The translations under genes and the position numbers were made by a program. A DNA stretch of 14,743 nucleotides from an uncultured Lachnospiraceae bacterium (lineage in GTDB: Bacteria; Bacillota; Clostridia; Lachnospirales; Lachnospiraceae): positions 1 through 14,743 of the forward strand of contig CAJTYJ010000040.1 of the NCBI GenBank assembly GCA_910583895.1, written 5' to 3'. A model generated the notes under the pieces. That model saw nothing but the letters and a program-made list of their open reading frames with translations. It was not told the origin of the DNA and did no database searches. Shown here in pieces: positions 1 to 7,036 of the stretch. Positions within the stretch are counted from its first letter, which is position 1. Every line of letters starts with the position of its first letter.

Positions 1-38
1 AAAAATCGGACTCCCCCGATGAAGATAAATCTGCCCAT
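1..38 (-). CDS. Possible start of an unidentified gene, running off the window
   Basis: An AAGGAG ribosome site (48-53 on the plus map) lies 9 nt upstream of an ATG at 36-38. The frame stays open to the window edge and begins MGRFIFIGGVRF. Twelve codons are too few to identify anything. The same bases can also be read as the terminal hairpin and T-run of a noncoding RNA, so this call competes with that one and is the weaker of the two. Confidence 0.18.
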   Translation of the reverse strand, partial: MGRFIFIGGVRF

Positions 39-275
39 GATTCAAAGCTCCTTATTGCTTGCAGACAGAATCCATCATCATGAATATATCCGCAGTTTAA
101 AGCCGCTGGTCTCATAGGACTTACCACTTCGTAAATAGGGCAATGCTTTATTAAAGTGCGCCTGAATCATCCATATTTTGTTTTTATCCCCGAAATCCTG
201 CTTTGCAGGTTTTCTTCTTTGTCTGGAATCAGAATTGCGAACGAGCTTGGCGAGTTTCGCAATCACCTAGTTATT
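1..275 (-). ncRNA. Candidate structured RNA, or long structured leader
   Basis: Read on the minus strand, this stretch has a -10-like TATAAT just upstream (279-284) and many local stems. These include TTGCGAA pairing with TTCGCAA (about 231-260), CCTGC-AAA-GCAGG (about 197-209), TCTGC with GCAGA and GATGA with TCATC around an inner hairpin (about 20-85). It ends in a small hairpin (ATCGG with CCGAT, 5-20) followed by a T-run at the window edge. This pattern fits an RNA of about 270 nt with its own terminator. A 62-codon open frame lies on the same strand (78-266), but it has no good ribosome site or recognisable protein. Its size and host type would be compatible with known Clostridia structured RNAs such as the raiA class, but I cannot confirm a family. 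The alternative is a 5' leader for a gene starting at 38. Confidence 0.4.
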
Positions 276-278
276 ACT

Positions 279-284
279 ATTATA
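279..284 (-). promoter_or_regulatory. Candidate -10 element for the left-edge RNA
   Basis: A perfect TATAAT lies on the minus strand in an AT-rich stretch just ahead of the structured region. No good -35 hexamer is found at 16 to 18 bp. A TTGAAA at 331-336 is too far away for this -10, though it could pair with the AT-rich hexamers at 308-313. The promoter is therefore only suggestive. Confidence 0.35.
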
Positions 285-352
285 ACTTATAAAGCGATGG
301 AATGCTTATATTTACTGTAAAATATTAAATTTTCAAGGTTCTATTTTGAGGG

Positions 353-371
353 CTTTTGACCCCAGCATCAT
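353..371. repeat. Solo copy of a MITE terminal repeat
   Basis: The 19 bases beginning CTTTTGACCCC and ending CATCAT match the right end of the element at 4086-4272 at 18 of 19 positions. They match the inverted left end at 17 of 19. No second end lies at the expected distance of about 187 bp, and the sequence just inside does not match the full copy. It looks like a truncated remnant of the same repeat family. Confidence 0.5.
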
Positions 372-470
372 GGCATTGCGAAAAATCAAGGTTTTCACGA
401 AATTGAGAGCCTTTTCTTTTTGGTATTTACGACAATTCATCATTTCCATCCTGTAAACAGCGCTGATTCC

Positions 471-538
471 CTGCACCCGCAAAAGCAAATTTTGCGAATG
501 CAGGAGTCAGGCTGGATGCTCCGCATAAGCATCCAGCC
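471..538. terminator. Two adjacent strong hairpins downstream of the importer operon
   Basis: The first hairpin pairs CTGCA (471-475) with TGCAG (499-503) and CGCAAAA (478-484) with TTTTGCG (490-496), with a 2x2 internal loop. The second is a perfect 11-bp stem, GGCTGGATGCT (510-520) with AGCATCCAGCC (528-538), and a 7-nt loop. They begin about 50 nt past the stop codon of the second permease (minus strand), so they may end or stabilise that transcript. Neither is followed by a clear T-run on the minus strand. A REP-like palindromic repeat is an alternative reading. Confidence 0.4.
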
Positions 539-586
539 GCACAGGTGGACCGTTTTTAAACGCCGGTTATATAAATTATACAGTTA

Positions 587-1432
587 TTACTCTTTCACAC
601 CGCCGAGCGTCACACCCGCAATGATATATTTGGACAAAAGCAGATATACCAGAATGATCGGAACGATGGCGACCAGAATCATGGTATAGATCTTGCCCAT
701 ATCAAAGTTCATATAGTCCGCGCCCCTGAGCGTCGCGATCAAAATCGGGACGGTCATCTTCTCCTTTGACTGGATCACCAGCGCCGGGACGAAGTAGTTG
801 TTCCAGGAGCTTACAAACGTAAAAATTGCCTGCACCGCGATGGCCGGTTTCATAATCGGGAGCACGATCTGGTTAAATGTCCGGAACTCTCCGCAGCCAT
901 CGATCCTTGCCGCCTCCACGAGGGACATGGGAAGAGACGACTGCAGATAGCTGTACATGAAATAAAAGACGGACGGAGCGGCAATGGACGGGAGGATCAG
1001 AGGAAGCAGGGAGTCATACATTCCCATATTCGTGATCAGTCTGAGAAATCCCATAGCCGTTACCTGCGTGGGCATCACGAGAATCGCCATGATAAAGGTA
1101 AACGCCGCCTTCTTTAATTTAAAATCATACGCGTACAGACCATAGGCTGTCAAGGCCGAAAAATAAGTAGCAATCGCAGCGGAGCAGCCGGAGACAATCA
1201 AACTGTTCAGAATTCCCCGGAACATGGGGAACGTTCCGTCGTTGGCCACATTTTTCAGATTGGTAAACAGATAACTGCCCGGCAGCGCCGAAAATCCTTT
1301 CTGCAGGTCTGCGTGCGATCTTGTTGCGTTGATAAACAGAATGTAGAAAAAAAACAGGCACATAAATGACAGAATGATCAGTACCACATGCGCCACGATA
1401 CTCCGTAAATGACTGGGCTGTTTTGATTTCAT
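587..1432 (-). CDS. Sugar ABC transporter permease, MalG/CUT1 type
   Basis: This is the second membrane subunit of the carbohydrate importer; it forms the translocation channel with the upstream permease. The 281-residue protein has about six membrane helices (roughly residues 11-35, 73-98, 110-130, 142-163, 197-220 and 250-275). The family's cytoplasmic EAA loop begins at E173 (EAARIDGCG, then IVLPIMKPA) and is where the ATPase docks. The open frame extends upstream to 1582, but that stretch overlaps the previous gene and is basic and non-homologous. The ATG at 1432 has an AGGAGGGG ribosome site 8 nt upstream, so I chose it. The gene starts 4 bp after the upstream stop, which implies translational coupling. 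Length and helix count are normal for the family. The substrate, probably a beta-glucan oligosaccharide, is inferred from the neighbours. Confidence 0.93.
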   Translation of the reverse strand: MKSKQPSHLRSIVAHVVLIILSFMCLFFFYILFINATRSHADLQKGFSALPGSYLFTNLKNVANDGTFPMFRGILNSLIVSGCSAAIATYFSALTAYGLYAYDFKLKKAAFTFIMAILVMPTQVTAMGFLRLITNMGMYDSLLPLILPSIAAPSVFYFMYSYLQSSLPMSLVEAARIDGCGEFRTFNQIVLPIMKPAIAVQAIFTFVSSWNNYFVPALVIQSKEKMTVPILIATLRGADYMNFDMGKIYTMILVAIVPIILVYLLLSKYIIAGVTLGGVKE

Positions 1433-1436
1433 AACT

Positions 1437-2390
1437 CTATCCCCTCCTGCTCTGTTTTTTTGCTTTCTTCGCCGCGGCTTTGGAACCGTCAGGATCATCA
1501 TTGTTCGTGATTCGGTATACAAAGAAGCACAGAATGCCGCTGACAATAAACAGATAGACCGAAAGTGCGCCTGCCATGCCATAATTCCGGCTCTTCAGAT
1601 GGCTGTTCAGGAACATGATCAGTGTCATGGACGTACGGTCCGGCGTACCCTGACCATTGGTCAGAATCTGAGGCACGTCAAACATCTGCAGGCCGCCGAT
1701 GATCGCCGTGATCAGGGTGTAGGCAAGGATTGGGCGTATCTGCGGAAGCGTGATATAGAAAAACCGCTGAAAACTGTTGCACCCGTCCAGGTCGGAAGCC
1801 TCGAACACATCCGGGCTGATTCCCATGATCGCCGCCATGAGCATGATCGTGGAATTACCGAACCACATGAGGAAATTCATGAGGCCCACCAGTGATCTGG
1901 TGCCAAAGACCGAACCCAGAAAATCAACCGGCTCCTTGATCAGCCCTATGGACAGGAGAATCTCATTGACCGGCCCGTTATTGGAGAACATGGTAAAGAA
2001 CAGCATCGCAAACGCAGATGCCATGATCAAATTGGGCAGATAGATCACAACCTTGAAAAACTGCGTCCCATGGATCTTAAGCCGGGCATCCACGAACCAT
2101 TCCGCCAGCACCAGAGCAATCACGATCTGGGGAATGAATCCCACAATCCACAGAATCAGCGTATTGGCCGCGTATTTGAGCATGTCTGATTTCAGAAGGC
2201 TGATATAATTCTCCATCCCGATAAAATTGGGTCCGACTTCCTTGATACCAGAACGATAATATTCAAAAAAGCTGTACCGGATCGTATCCAGAAGCGGTAT
2301 AAATGAAAATATGAAAAAACTTACAAAAAACGGAAGAATAAAGAAATATCCCCATTTCGAATAGTCAATCTTTTTATTTCTGGACTTCAT
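1437..2390 (-). CDS. Sugar ABC transporter permease, MalF/CUT1 type
   Basis: This is the first membrane subunit of the importer, 317 residues. It has hydrophobic segments at about 13-34, 75-98, 113-134, 165-190, 221-240 and 279-301. The EAA-type loop (FEASDLDGC, from about residue 196, followed by ITLPQIRP) is the ATPase contact site. The tail (about 302-317) is very rich in Lys and Arg, which fits a cytoplasmic C-terminus. An in-frame GTG lies two codons upstream (2396), but the AAAGGAA ribosome site is correctly spaced only for the ATG at 2390. The gene follows the binding-protein gene after 65 bp that contain a hairpin, and runs almost directly into the second permease. No ATP-binding subunit is encoded here. 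In Firmicutes CUT1 importers this is usual, with one shared MsmX-type ATPase serving several systems. Confidence 0.93.
   Translation of the reverse strand: MKSRNKKIDYSKWGYFFILPFFVSFFIFSFIPLLDTIRYSFFEYYRSGIKEVGPNFIGMENYISLLKSDMLKYAANTLILWIVGFIPQIVIALVLAEWFVDARLKIHGTQFFKVVIYLPNLIMASAFAMLFFTMFSNNGPVNEILLSIGLIKEPVDFLGSVFGTRSLVGLMNFLMWFGNSTIMLMAAIMGISPDVFEASDLDGCNSFQRFFYITLPQIRPILAYTLITAIIGGLQMFDVPQILTNGQGTPDRTSMTLIMFLNSHLKSRNYGMAGALSVYLFIVSGILCFFVYRITNNDDPDGSKAAAKKAKKQSRRG
1441..1448 (-). promoter_or_regulatory. Ribosome binding site that fixes the second permease start
   Basis: AGGAGGGG on the minus strand lies 8 nt before the ATG at 1432, inside the last codons of the preceding permease gene. 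It rules out the longer reading that begins at 1582. Confidence 0.85.
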
Positions 2391-2422
2391 AAACACTGTT
2401 CCTTTCTTTATCCCTTATGCAT

Positions 2423-2442
2423 CGGGGCACAAAAGTGCCCCG
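2423..2442 (-). promoter_or_regulatory. Intra-operon hairpin between binding protein and permease genes
   Basis: A perfect 8-bp GC-rich stem (CGGGGCAC with GTGCCCCG) closes a 4-nt loop, TTTT on the minus strand. It lies between the binding-protein stop (2456) and the first permease start (2390). No T-run follows, so it is probably not a full terminator. Such hairpins are known to protect the 3' end of the binding-protein message and lower permease expression, which would suit the greater need for binding protein. Confidence 0.65.
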
Positions 2443-2455
2443 TACAACTCTCTCT

Positions 2456-3832
2456 TTATTCCGGCCACTGAATCGCTGTAATGTCCGGATAGCGCTCGAT
2501 AATCGCCGTCTCAAAATTCTCCTTTGCTTTATCAAAGTCAACCGCTCCCTGGAAATAATCGCTGAACGAATTCTGGAGCAGCTCTACGCATCCCTGATCA
2601 TAAGCGGAAAGCGGTGCGATCTGGATGCTTTCCGCAACCGGAACGAAATACTGGAACGCATTCTGTCCTCCCAGGAATTCAGAAGCATAACTGCTGTCCT
2701 CTGCCACTTTCTGCATTCCGCTCTTTGTATTCGTATAATCCAGATATTCTTTGGAGATCTTCAGCAGATTCTCCTGGTTCCCTGTAACCGCAAGGATAAT
2801 GTCTTTTACCTGCTCCGGATTATCGGTGCCGGTGCATGCATGTACATAGGAGCCTCCCCAGTTATATTCCTGCGGCGGATTGGTAACGCCCCAGACGCCG
2901 TCCTCGCCGTCCCAGTTCTTCTTCAGAGTAAAATCTATGCCCCAGGCCGGGAAGAGGAACGCAAATACATTAGAGGAAGAGCCCATGGTCTTGTTCCAGT
3001 CGTCAACCCACTGCCGTTTTACATTTTTGTCCAGATATCCTGCATCCAGCCATTCTTTGGAATCCTCCACCCAGTCCATGATCTTCTGATCCACCTTGAT
3101 CGTAGTCTCGCCCGGACTTACCCAGGGAGCTTCAATGCTGTTCCCGTACAGACGGAACGTATCCGCATAGGAAGCAAAAGTATAATATCCTTTTGCTTTC
3201 AGTTCCTCTGCCGTCGCTTTCAGCGTATCCCAGTCCTTCACTTTCTCACCAATCGCTTCCGGATCATCGGTGCCGAACACGTCCATGGCGATATCCCGGC
3301 GGTATACCAGAAGGCCCGGGCAGCACTGCCAGGTGGAGCCTCTCTGAACACCGTTCACATCCGAGGCTGTTACTTTTGTAAACTCATACTGGTCTGCCAG
3401 ATCCGCGTTCGGATCAATTCCAAGATCCGCAAGGGGCATGGCCACATCCGCATCCGCGTCTGTATATTTATACACATAATCAACCTCTGACAGGAAAATA
3501 TCCACCTTGTCGTCTGCTGAAGCATCCGCCTGTCTTAAAAGCGCCTCATCCAGCTTCTGCTGATAGACTCCGTCCTCATTGGGATTGATGATCCAGTGGA
3601 TCTCGGTGCCGTCATTTAACGTCGTCACAGTACCGTCCGTCGAGGTTTCCTTCACCTCCGGATAGACCTCCTCCACACGCTTACGGAACTCGTCATTCCA
3701 GCTGTAGACATTGATAACCTTTCCTTCTTCACCGGACGATGCACCGCCGTCGGATGATTTGCCGCCGCAGCCGGCCAGCGAACCGGCTGCCACAGCCGCA
3801 GCTAACAAGACACAGATAACTCTCTTTTTCAT
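2456..3832 (-). CDS. Extracellular sugar-binding lipoprotein of the ABC importer
   Basis: This captures the sugar outside the cell and delivers it to the permease pair. The 458-residue protein starts with a lipoprotein signal: MKKR, a hydrophobic core to about residue 18, then the lipobox LAGC with the lipidated Cys at 22. A Gly/Ser-rich linker follows. The mature part is an acidic, Trp- and Tyr-rich solute-binding fold of the carbohydrate class (CUT1), including the stretch STWQCCPGLLVYRRD typical of these proteins. An AGGAGG ribosome site lies about 8 nt before the ATG. It is the first gene of the importer operon and is divergent from the phosphorylase genes across a 470-bp control region. 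The ligand is not readable from sequence. Beta-linked gluco-disaccharides or short oligosaccharides are inferred from the neighbouring enzymes. Confidence 0.92.
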   Translation of the reverse strand: MKKRVICVLLAAAVAAGSLAGCGGKSSDGGASSGEEGKVINVYSWNDEFRKRVEEVYPEVKETSTDGTVTTLNDGTEIHWIINPNEDGVYQQKLDEALLRQADASADDKVDIFLSEVDYVYKYTDADADVAMPLADLGIDPNADLADQYEFTKVTASDVNGVQRGSTWQCCPGLLVYRRDIAMDVFGTDDPEAIGEKVKDWDTLKATAEELKAKGYYTFASYADTFRLYGNSIEAPWVSPGETTIKVDQKIMDWVEDSKEWLDAGYLDKNVKRQWVDDWNKTMGSSSNVFAFLFPAWGIDFTLKKNWDGEDGVWGVTNPPQEYNWGGSYVHACTGTDNPEQVKDIILAVTGNQENLLKISKEYLDYTNTKSGMQKVAEDSSYASEFLGGQNAFQYFVPVAESIQIAPLSAYDQGCVELLQNSFSDYFQGAVDFDKAKENFETAIIERYPDITAIQWPE

Positions 3833-3856
3833 TTGAAAAACCTCCTGTTATATTTT

Positions 3857-3874
3857 GTGAAGTAGCTCCTTCAC
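3857..3874. promoter_or_regulatory. Candidate operator: 18-bp near-palindrome before the binding-protein gene
   Basis: GTGAAG and CTTCAC flank a central TAGCTC, so eight of nine base pairs are symmetric. It lies in the leader of the importer transcript, just downstream of a TATAAT (3891-3896). It could bind a dimeric repressor or form a weak RNA hairpin. The regulator is unknown. Confidence 0.4.
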
Positions 3875-3913
3875 TCGTTTTGTTGCACAAATTATAACGG
3901 GATTTTCCGGCGG

Positions 3914-3953
3914 GATATATTAAAGTTCTTACCAAAATGTCAAATTCATGACA
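3914..3953 (-). promoter_or_regulatory. Promoter of the importer operon with overlapping inverted repeat
   Basis: A perfect TTGACA -35 (3938-3943, minus strand) is followed by -10-like hexamers ATATAT (3915-3920, 17-bp spacer) or TATATC (3914-3919, 18-bp spacer). A second -10-like TATAAT lies at 3891-3896 without an obvious -35. The -35 sits inside the inverted repeat TGTCA-N6-TGACA (3938-3953), a plausible site for a regulator to block or recruit polymerase. Confidence 0.55.
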
Positions 3954-4023
3954 CATTTTTCGTGATTTTATTCTGCAGACACGCCTCCTGTATCTTCTAA
4001 TTTGTTTTAGGTCATGATTCTGA

Positions 4024-4073
4024 TATTTTTCGCATGGTTTTTATTTATACCGGTCTGTAATATCCTCTATGAT
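4024..4073 (+). promoter_or_regulatory. Weak candidate promoter region for the phosphorylase genes
   Basis: On the plus strand a TATGAT (4068-4073) has a poor -35 (TTATAC, 4045-4050) at 17 bp. A TATTTT (4024-4029) has TTGTTT (4002-4007) at 16 bp. Neither is strong, and the pair may need an activator. If either is used, the transcript reads through the MITE before reaching the first phosphorylase gene. Confidence 0.25.
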
Positions 4074-4085
4074 AACTTTATCTAT

Positions 4086-4272
4086 ATGATGCCAGGGTCA
4101 AAAGGTGATGTATGACATGCTTGCATGTCAATACATGACTTTGGGACCCGAAAAAACATGAAAAAGTAGCCCGATAGGGCGGATTTTGAATGTTTTTAGG
4201 ATTGCGGGAGCATGAAATGCGGAGCAATCCGTAGGCAGCAGGGGGCAAAAAACCTTTTGACCCCAACATCAT
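4086..4272. mobile_element. MITE-like palindromic element with 21-bp inverted ends
   Basis: The left end (4086-4106) reads ATGATG, CCA, GGGTCAAAAGGT. The right end (4252-4272) is its inverse with TTG in place of CCA, so 18 of 21 bases match. Both ends are flanked directly by CTAT (4082-4085 and 4273-4276), a 4-bp target duplication. The 187-bp interior has no gene. It holds three hairpins: TGACATGC/GCATGTCA (4113-4130), GCCC/GGGC (4169-4180) and GGATTGC/GCAATCC (4199-4230) enclosing GCAT/ATGC. This is the structure of a non-autonomous miniature transposable element. Another end-like piece occurs at 353-371. It lies 30 bp before the first phosphorylase start, within its probable leader. Confidence 0.75.
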
Positions 4273-4287
4273 CTATATATGTTTTAG

Positions 4288-4294
4288 AAAGGAG
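4288..4294 (+). promoter_or_regulatory. Ribosome binding site that supports a TTG start
   Basis: AAAGGAG lies 8 nt before the TTG at 4303. The first in-frame ATG (4321) would be 26 nt away, too far for this site. Confidence 0.8.
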
Positions 4295-4302
4295 CAGAAC
4301 TA

Positions 4303-7002
4303 TTGAATCAAATAAAATTTATGGATGAACACGGCAGTTTTCTGATCAGACAGCCGGAAAATACAAGTTACCTGTACTTCCCTCTTGCATCCGAATGCGG
4401 GCTGAAAAGCGCCGTCACCCCCAGCCTTGGCGGCGATGCCAAGATCGACCAGGAGACCTTTCTGTTGGAACCGGTAAGCTCCGAGAACCTTCATAATAAT
4501 CGTTCCACCCGCAACTTCTGGTTCCGAAAGGGCAGCGGCGAAGTGTACTCGGCTGCCGGATCCTCCGCAGAACAGGAGGCGCAGCGATTCACGGACACGC
4601 AGGACGACAACGAGCTGACTGCGGGATTCATGTGGCAGACCCTGACCCGGTCCTCCAGAGTACATCAGCTGACCTCTGCGGCTACTTCCTTCATCCCCCA
4701 GAACAGCAATGTGGAAATTCTGTATGTGACGGTTCGGAACCAGGCAGAAACCCCTCAGGAATTCACAGCATATGCCGCCATCCCCATCTATGGAAGAAGC
4801 GCCGACAACATCCGCGACCACAGAAATGTCACTTCCATGCTCCACCGGATCGAGACAACCCAAAATGCTGTGCTTGTCTGTCCCACCATGTCTTTTGACG
4901 AAAAGGGCCACCGCCCAAATGAAAACATCTATTATGCGGCAGGCTGGACCGAAGACGGCTGCGCGCCGGAGGCATTCTATCCCACGGTAGAAAGTTTTAT
5001 CGGCGAAGGCGGAACTTTCACGCACCCCCGGGCGGTCTATGAATCCTGTCCTGGTGAACCGGCTTTTTATCAGACCGCCGGCAGGGAAGCCATGGGCGCC
5101 TTCCGCTTTGCTCCGGTCCTGCTTGCTCCCGGAGAAAGCGCGGACTATATCGTTCTCATGGGAGTGGAAAACAGCCGGGAAGAGATCCAAAACCTGGTCG
5201 ACCGCTATCATACGGGCAGGCAGATCCAGAAGGCCCTGGAAGAAACAAAATCCTACTGGCAGAACCAGGTGGCCATCGATTTCCACACGAAAGAGGCCGG
5301 CTTTGACCGTCTGATGAAGTGGGTCTGCTTCCAGCCTTATCTGCGCCGGTTATTCGGCTGCTCCTTCCTCCCCCATCACGACTACGGAAGAGGGGGCCGC
5401 GGCTGGAGAGATCTGTGGCAGGACTGTCTCTCTTTGCTTTTGCTGAATCCGGAGCAGGTTCGCTCCATGATCACAGCGAACTATGAAGGCGTGCGCATGG
5501 ACGGAACGAATGCAACGATTATCGGAAGCGGAAACGGCAGCTTTATCGCCGACCGGAACGGAATCGCCCGGGTCTGGATGGATCATGCGCTCTGGCCGCT
5601 GATGACGACCAGACTCTATATCGATCAGACCGGAGATGTGGAACTGCTGAACCAGGAGGTTCCTTATTTTAAAGATGCACAGATTATGAGGGGAACAGAC
5701 ACGGATGATCTGTGGGATTCCGCCCATGGAGACCGGCAGTGTACTACAGGGCATACCGTCTATACCGGCAGCATCCTGGAGCATCTCCTGATCCAGCAAC
5801 TGACCTCCTTCTATGAAGTGGGCAGCCATAACATCTTCCGGCTTCGGGGAGCTGACTGGAACGACGCTCTGGACATGGCCTCCGAGCATGGGGAGAGCGT
5901 GGCATTTACCTGTGCCTATGCCGGAAATCTGCTGGACCTGGCAGCCTTGATCCGTCTTCTTGACAGTCATTCTTCCACGCATACGGCGGAGCTTTCCGAA
6001 GCGCTCACAGTTCTGTTGGAAGACGACACGGAAGCCTTTGACAATATCCATAAAAAGCAGCAGATCCTGTCGGAATACTGCACATCCTGCCGGCATGAAG
6101 TCAGCGGCCGGCGCGTCACCCATTCTCTGTCCGCCCTTGCGGTTAATCTGGTCCAGAAGGCAAACTGGCTGATGGAACATATACGGGAGCAGGAATGGAT
6201 CGACGCCCCCGAAGAGGAAGGATGGTTCAACAGTTATTATGACAACCACGGACGGGCGGTGGAAGGAATTTTCGGCGGACAGGTGCGCATGATGCTCACC
6301 GGACAGGTCTTTGCCATCATGAGCGGCGTCGCGGAGGATGAGCAGATCCGTAAGATCACAAAGAGCGCGGATCACTATCTCTACCGGAAAGAAATCGGCG
6401 GGTACCGTCTGAATACGGACTTTCAGGAACTGAAATTCGACATGGGTCGCATGTTCGGATTTGCCTACGGGGAAAAAGAAAACGGCGCGGTTTTCTCCCA
6501 CATGACAACCATGTACGCCAACGCCCTGTATCGGAGAGGCTTTGTAAAGGAAGGCTTCAAGGCGTTGAAAACCCTTGCGGACACGGCTCTGAATTTTGAC
6601 ATAAGCCGCATCTATCCGGGCATTCCCGAATATTTCCGCGCAGACGGACGGGGCATGTACCAGTATCTGACCGGCGCCGCCAGCTGGTTTATGATGACCA
6701 TGCTCACGGAAGTCTTCGGCGTCCGGGGAGAGGCGGGCGATCTGGTGCTGCATCCAAAGCTTCTGGCCTGCCAGTTTGATACGGATGGAACTGCTTCCGT
6801 TGCCGCCTCCTTTGCAGGGAAACGCTTTACCATTGTATACCGCAACAGGAATCATAAAGAATTTGGTTCTTATGTCATCGGATCCGCTGCATGTGACGGC
6901 AGGAAACTGCCGGTGGGAGAAGAGTCATTTCTCCTGATCCCCCGCCGGGATCTTATCGCATTGTCAGAGGACCTGCATCAGATCGTTATTAATTTAACAT
7001 AG
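4303..7002 (+). CDS. GH94 glycoside phosphorylase, laminaribiose phosphorylase type
   Basis: This cytoplasmic enzyme is predicted to split a beta-glucosyl disaccharide with phosphate into alpha-glucose 1-phosphate and glucose, by inversion. The 899 residues show the GH94 order: an N-terminal beta-sandwich (about 1-300), an (alpha/alpha)6 barrel and a short C-terminal beta part. Visible motifs are GWRDLWQD (R369, D370; sugar site), ADWNDALDM (general acid Asp, probably D521), KENGAVFSH (H733, phosphate) and LTG (T790, G791, phosphate). The N-terminus (SYLYFPLA, LGGDAK, ELHNN-like) and the SFLPHHDYGRGGRGW stretch match, from memory, Paenibacillus laminaribiose phosphorylase, whose length is similar. 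That makes beta-1,3 specificity the best guess, with other GH94 activities possible. No signal peptide is seen. The start is TTG with a well-placed AAAGGAG. The next phosphorylase follows after 34 bp. Confidence 0.9.
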   Translation: MNQIKFMDEHGSFLIRQPENTSYLYFPLASECGLKSAVTPSLGGDAKIDQETFLLEPVSSENLHNNRSTRNFWFRKGSGEVYSAAGSSAEQEAQRFTDTQDDNELTAGFMWQTLTRSSRVHQLTSAATSFIPQNSNVEILYVTVRNQAETPQEFTAYAAIPIYGRSADNIRDHRNVTSMLHRIETTQNAVLVCPTMSFDEKGHRPNENIYYAAGWTEDGCAPEAFYPTVESFIGEGGTFTHPRAVYESCPGEPAFYQTAGREAMGAFRFAPVLLAPGESADYIVLMGVENSREEIQNLVDRYHTGRQIQKALEETKSYWQNQVAIDFHTKEAGFDRLMKWVCFQPYLRRLFGCSFLPHHDYGRGGRGWRDLWQDCLSLLLLNPEQVRSMITANYEGVRMDGTNATIIGSGNGSFIADRNGIARVWMDHALWPLMTTRLYIDQTGDVELLNQEVPYFKDAQIMRGTDTDDLWDSAHGDRQCTTGHTVYTGSILEHLLIQQLTSFYEVGSHNIFRLRGADWNDALDMASEHGESVAFTCAYAGNLLDLAALIRLLDSHSSTHTAELSEALTVLLEDDTEAFDNIHKKQQILSEYCTSCRHEVSGRRVTHSLSALAVNLVQKANWLMEHIREQEWIDAPEEEGWFNSYYDNHGRAVEGIFGGQVRMMLTGQVFAIMSGVAEDEQIRKITKSADHYLYRKEIGGYRLNTDFQELKFDMGRMFGFAYGEKENGAVFSHMTTMYANALYRRGFVKEGFKALKTLADTALNFDISRIYPGIPEYFRADGRGMYQYLTGAASWFMMTMLTEVFGVRGEAGDLVLHPKLLACQFDTDGTASVAASFAGKRFTIVYRNRNHKEFGSYVIGSAACDGRKLPVGEESFLLIPRRDLIALSEDLHQIVINLT

Positions 7003-7036
7003 ATAAATATTACAACGAAAGGACAGACAACATCAT

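Noticed and set aside
1433..1582. 50-residue N-terminal extension of the second permease
   Set aside because: It overlaps the preceding permease gene, is not permease-like, and the strong ribosome site points to 1432.
2417..3490. 357-codon open frame on the plus strand
   Set aside because: It is antisense to the binding-protein gene, with no recognisable protein features; a coding shadow.
587..3832. Missing ATPase gene as evidence of a broken importer
   Set aside because: CUT1 importers in Firmicutes commonly rely on a shared ATPase encoded elsewhere, and all three genes here are intact.
4252..4281. Promoter formed by TTGACC in the MITE end and TATATG just outside
   Set aside because: The spacing is only 13 bp, too short for a normal vegetative promoter.
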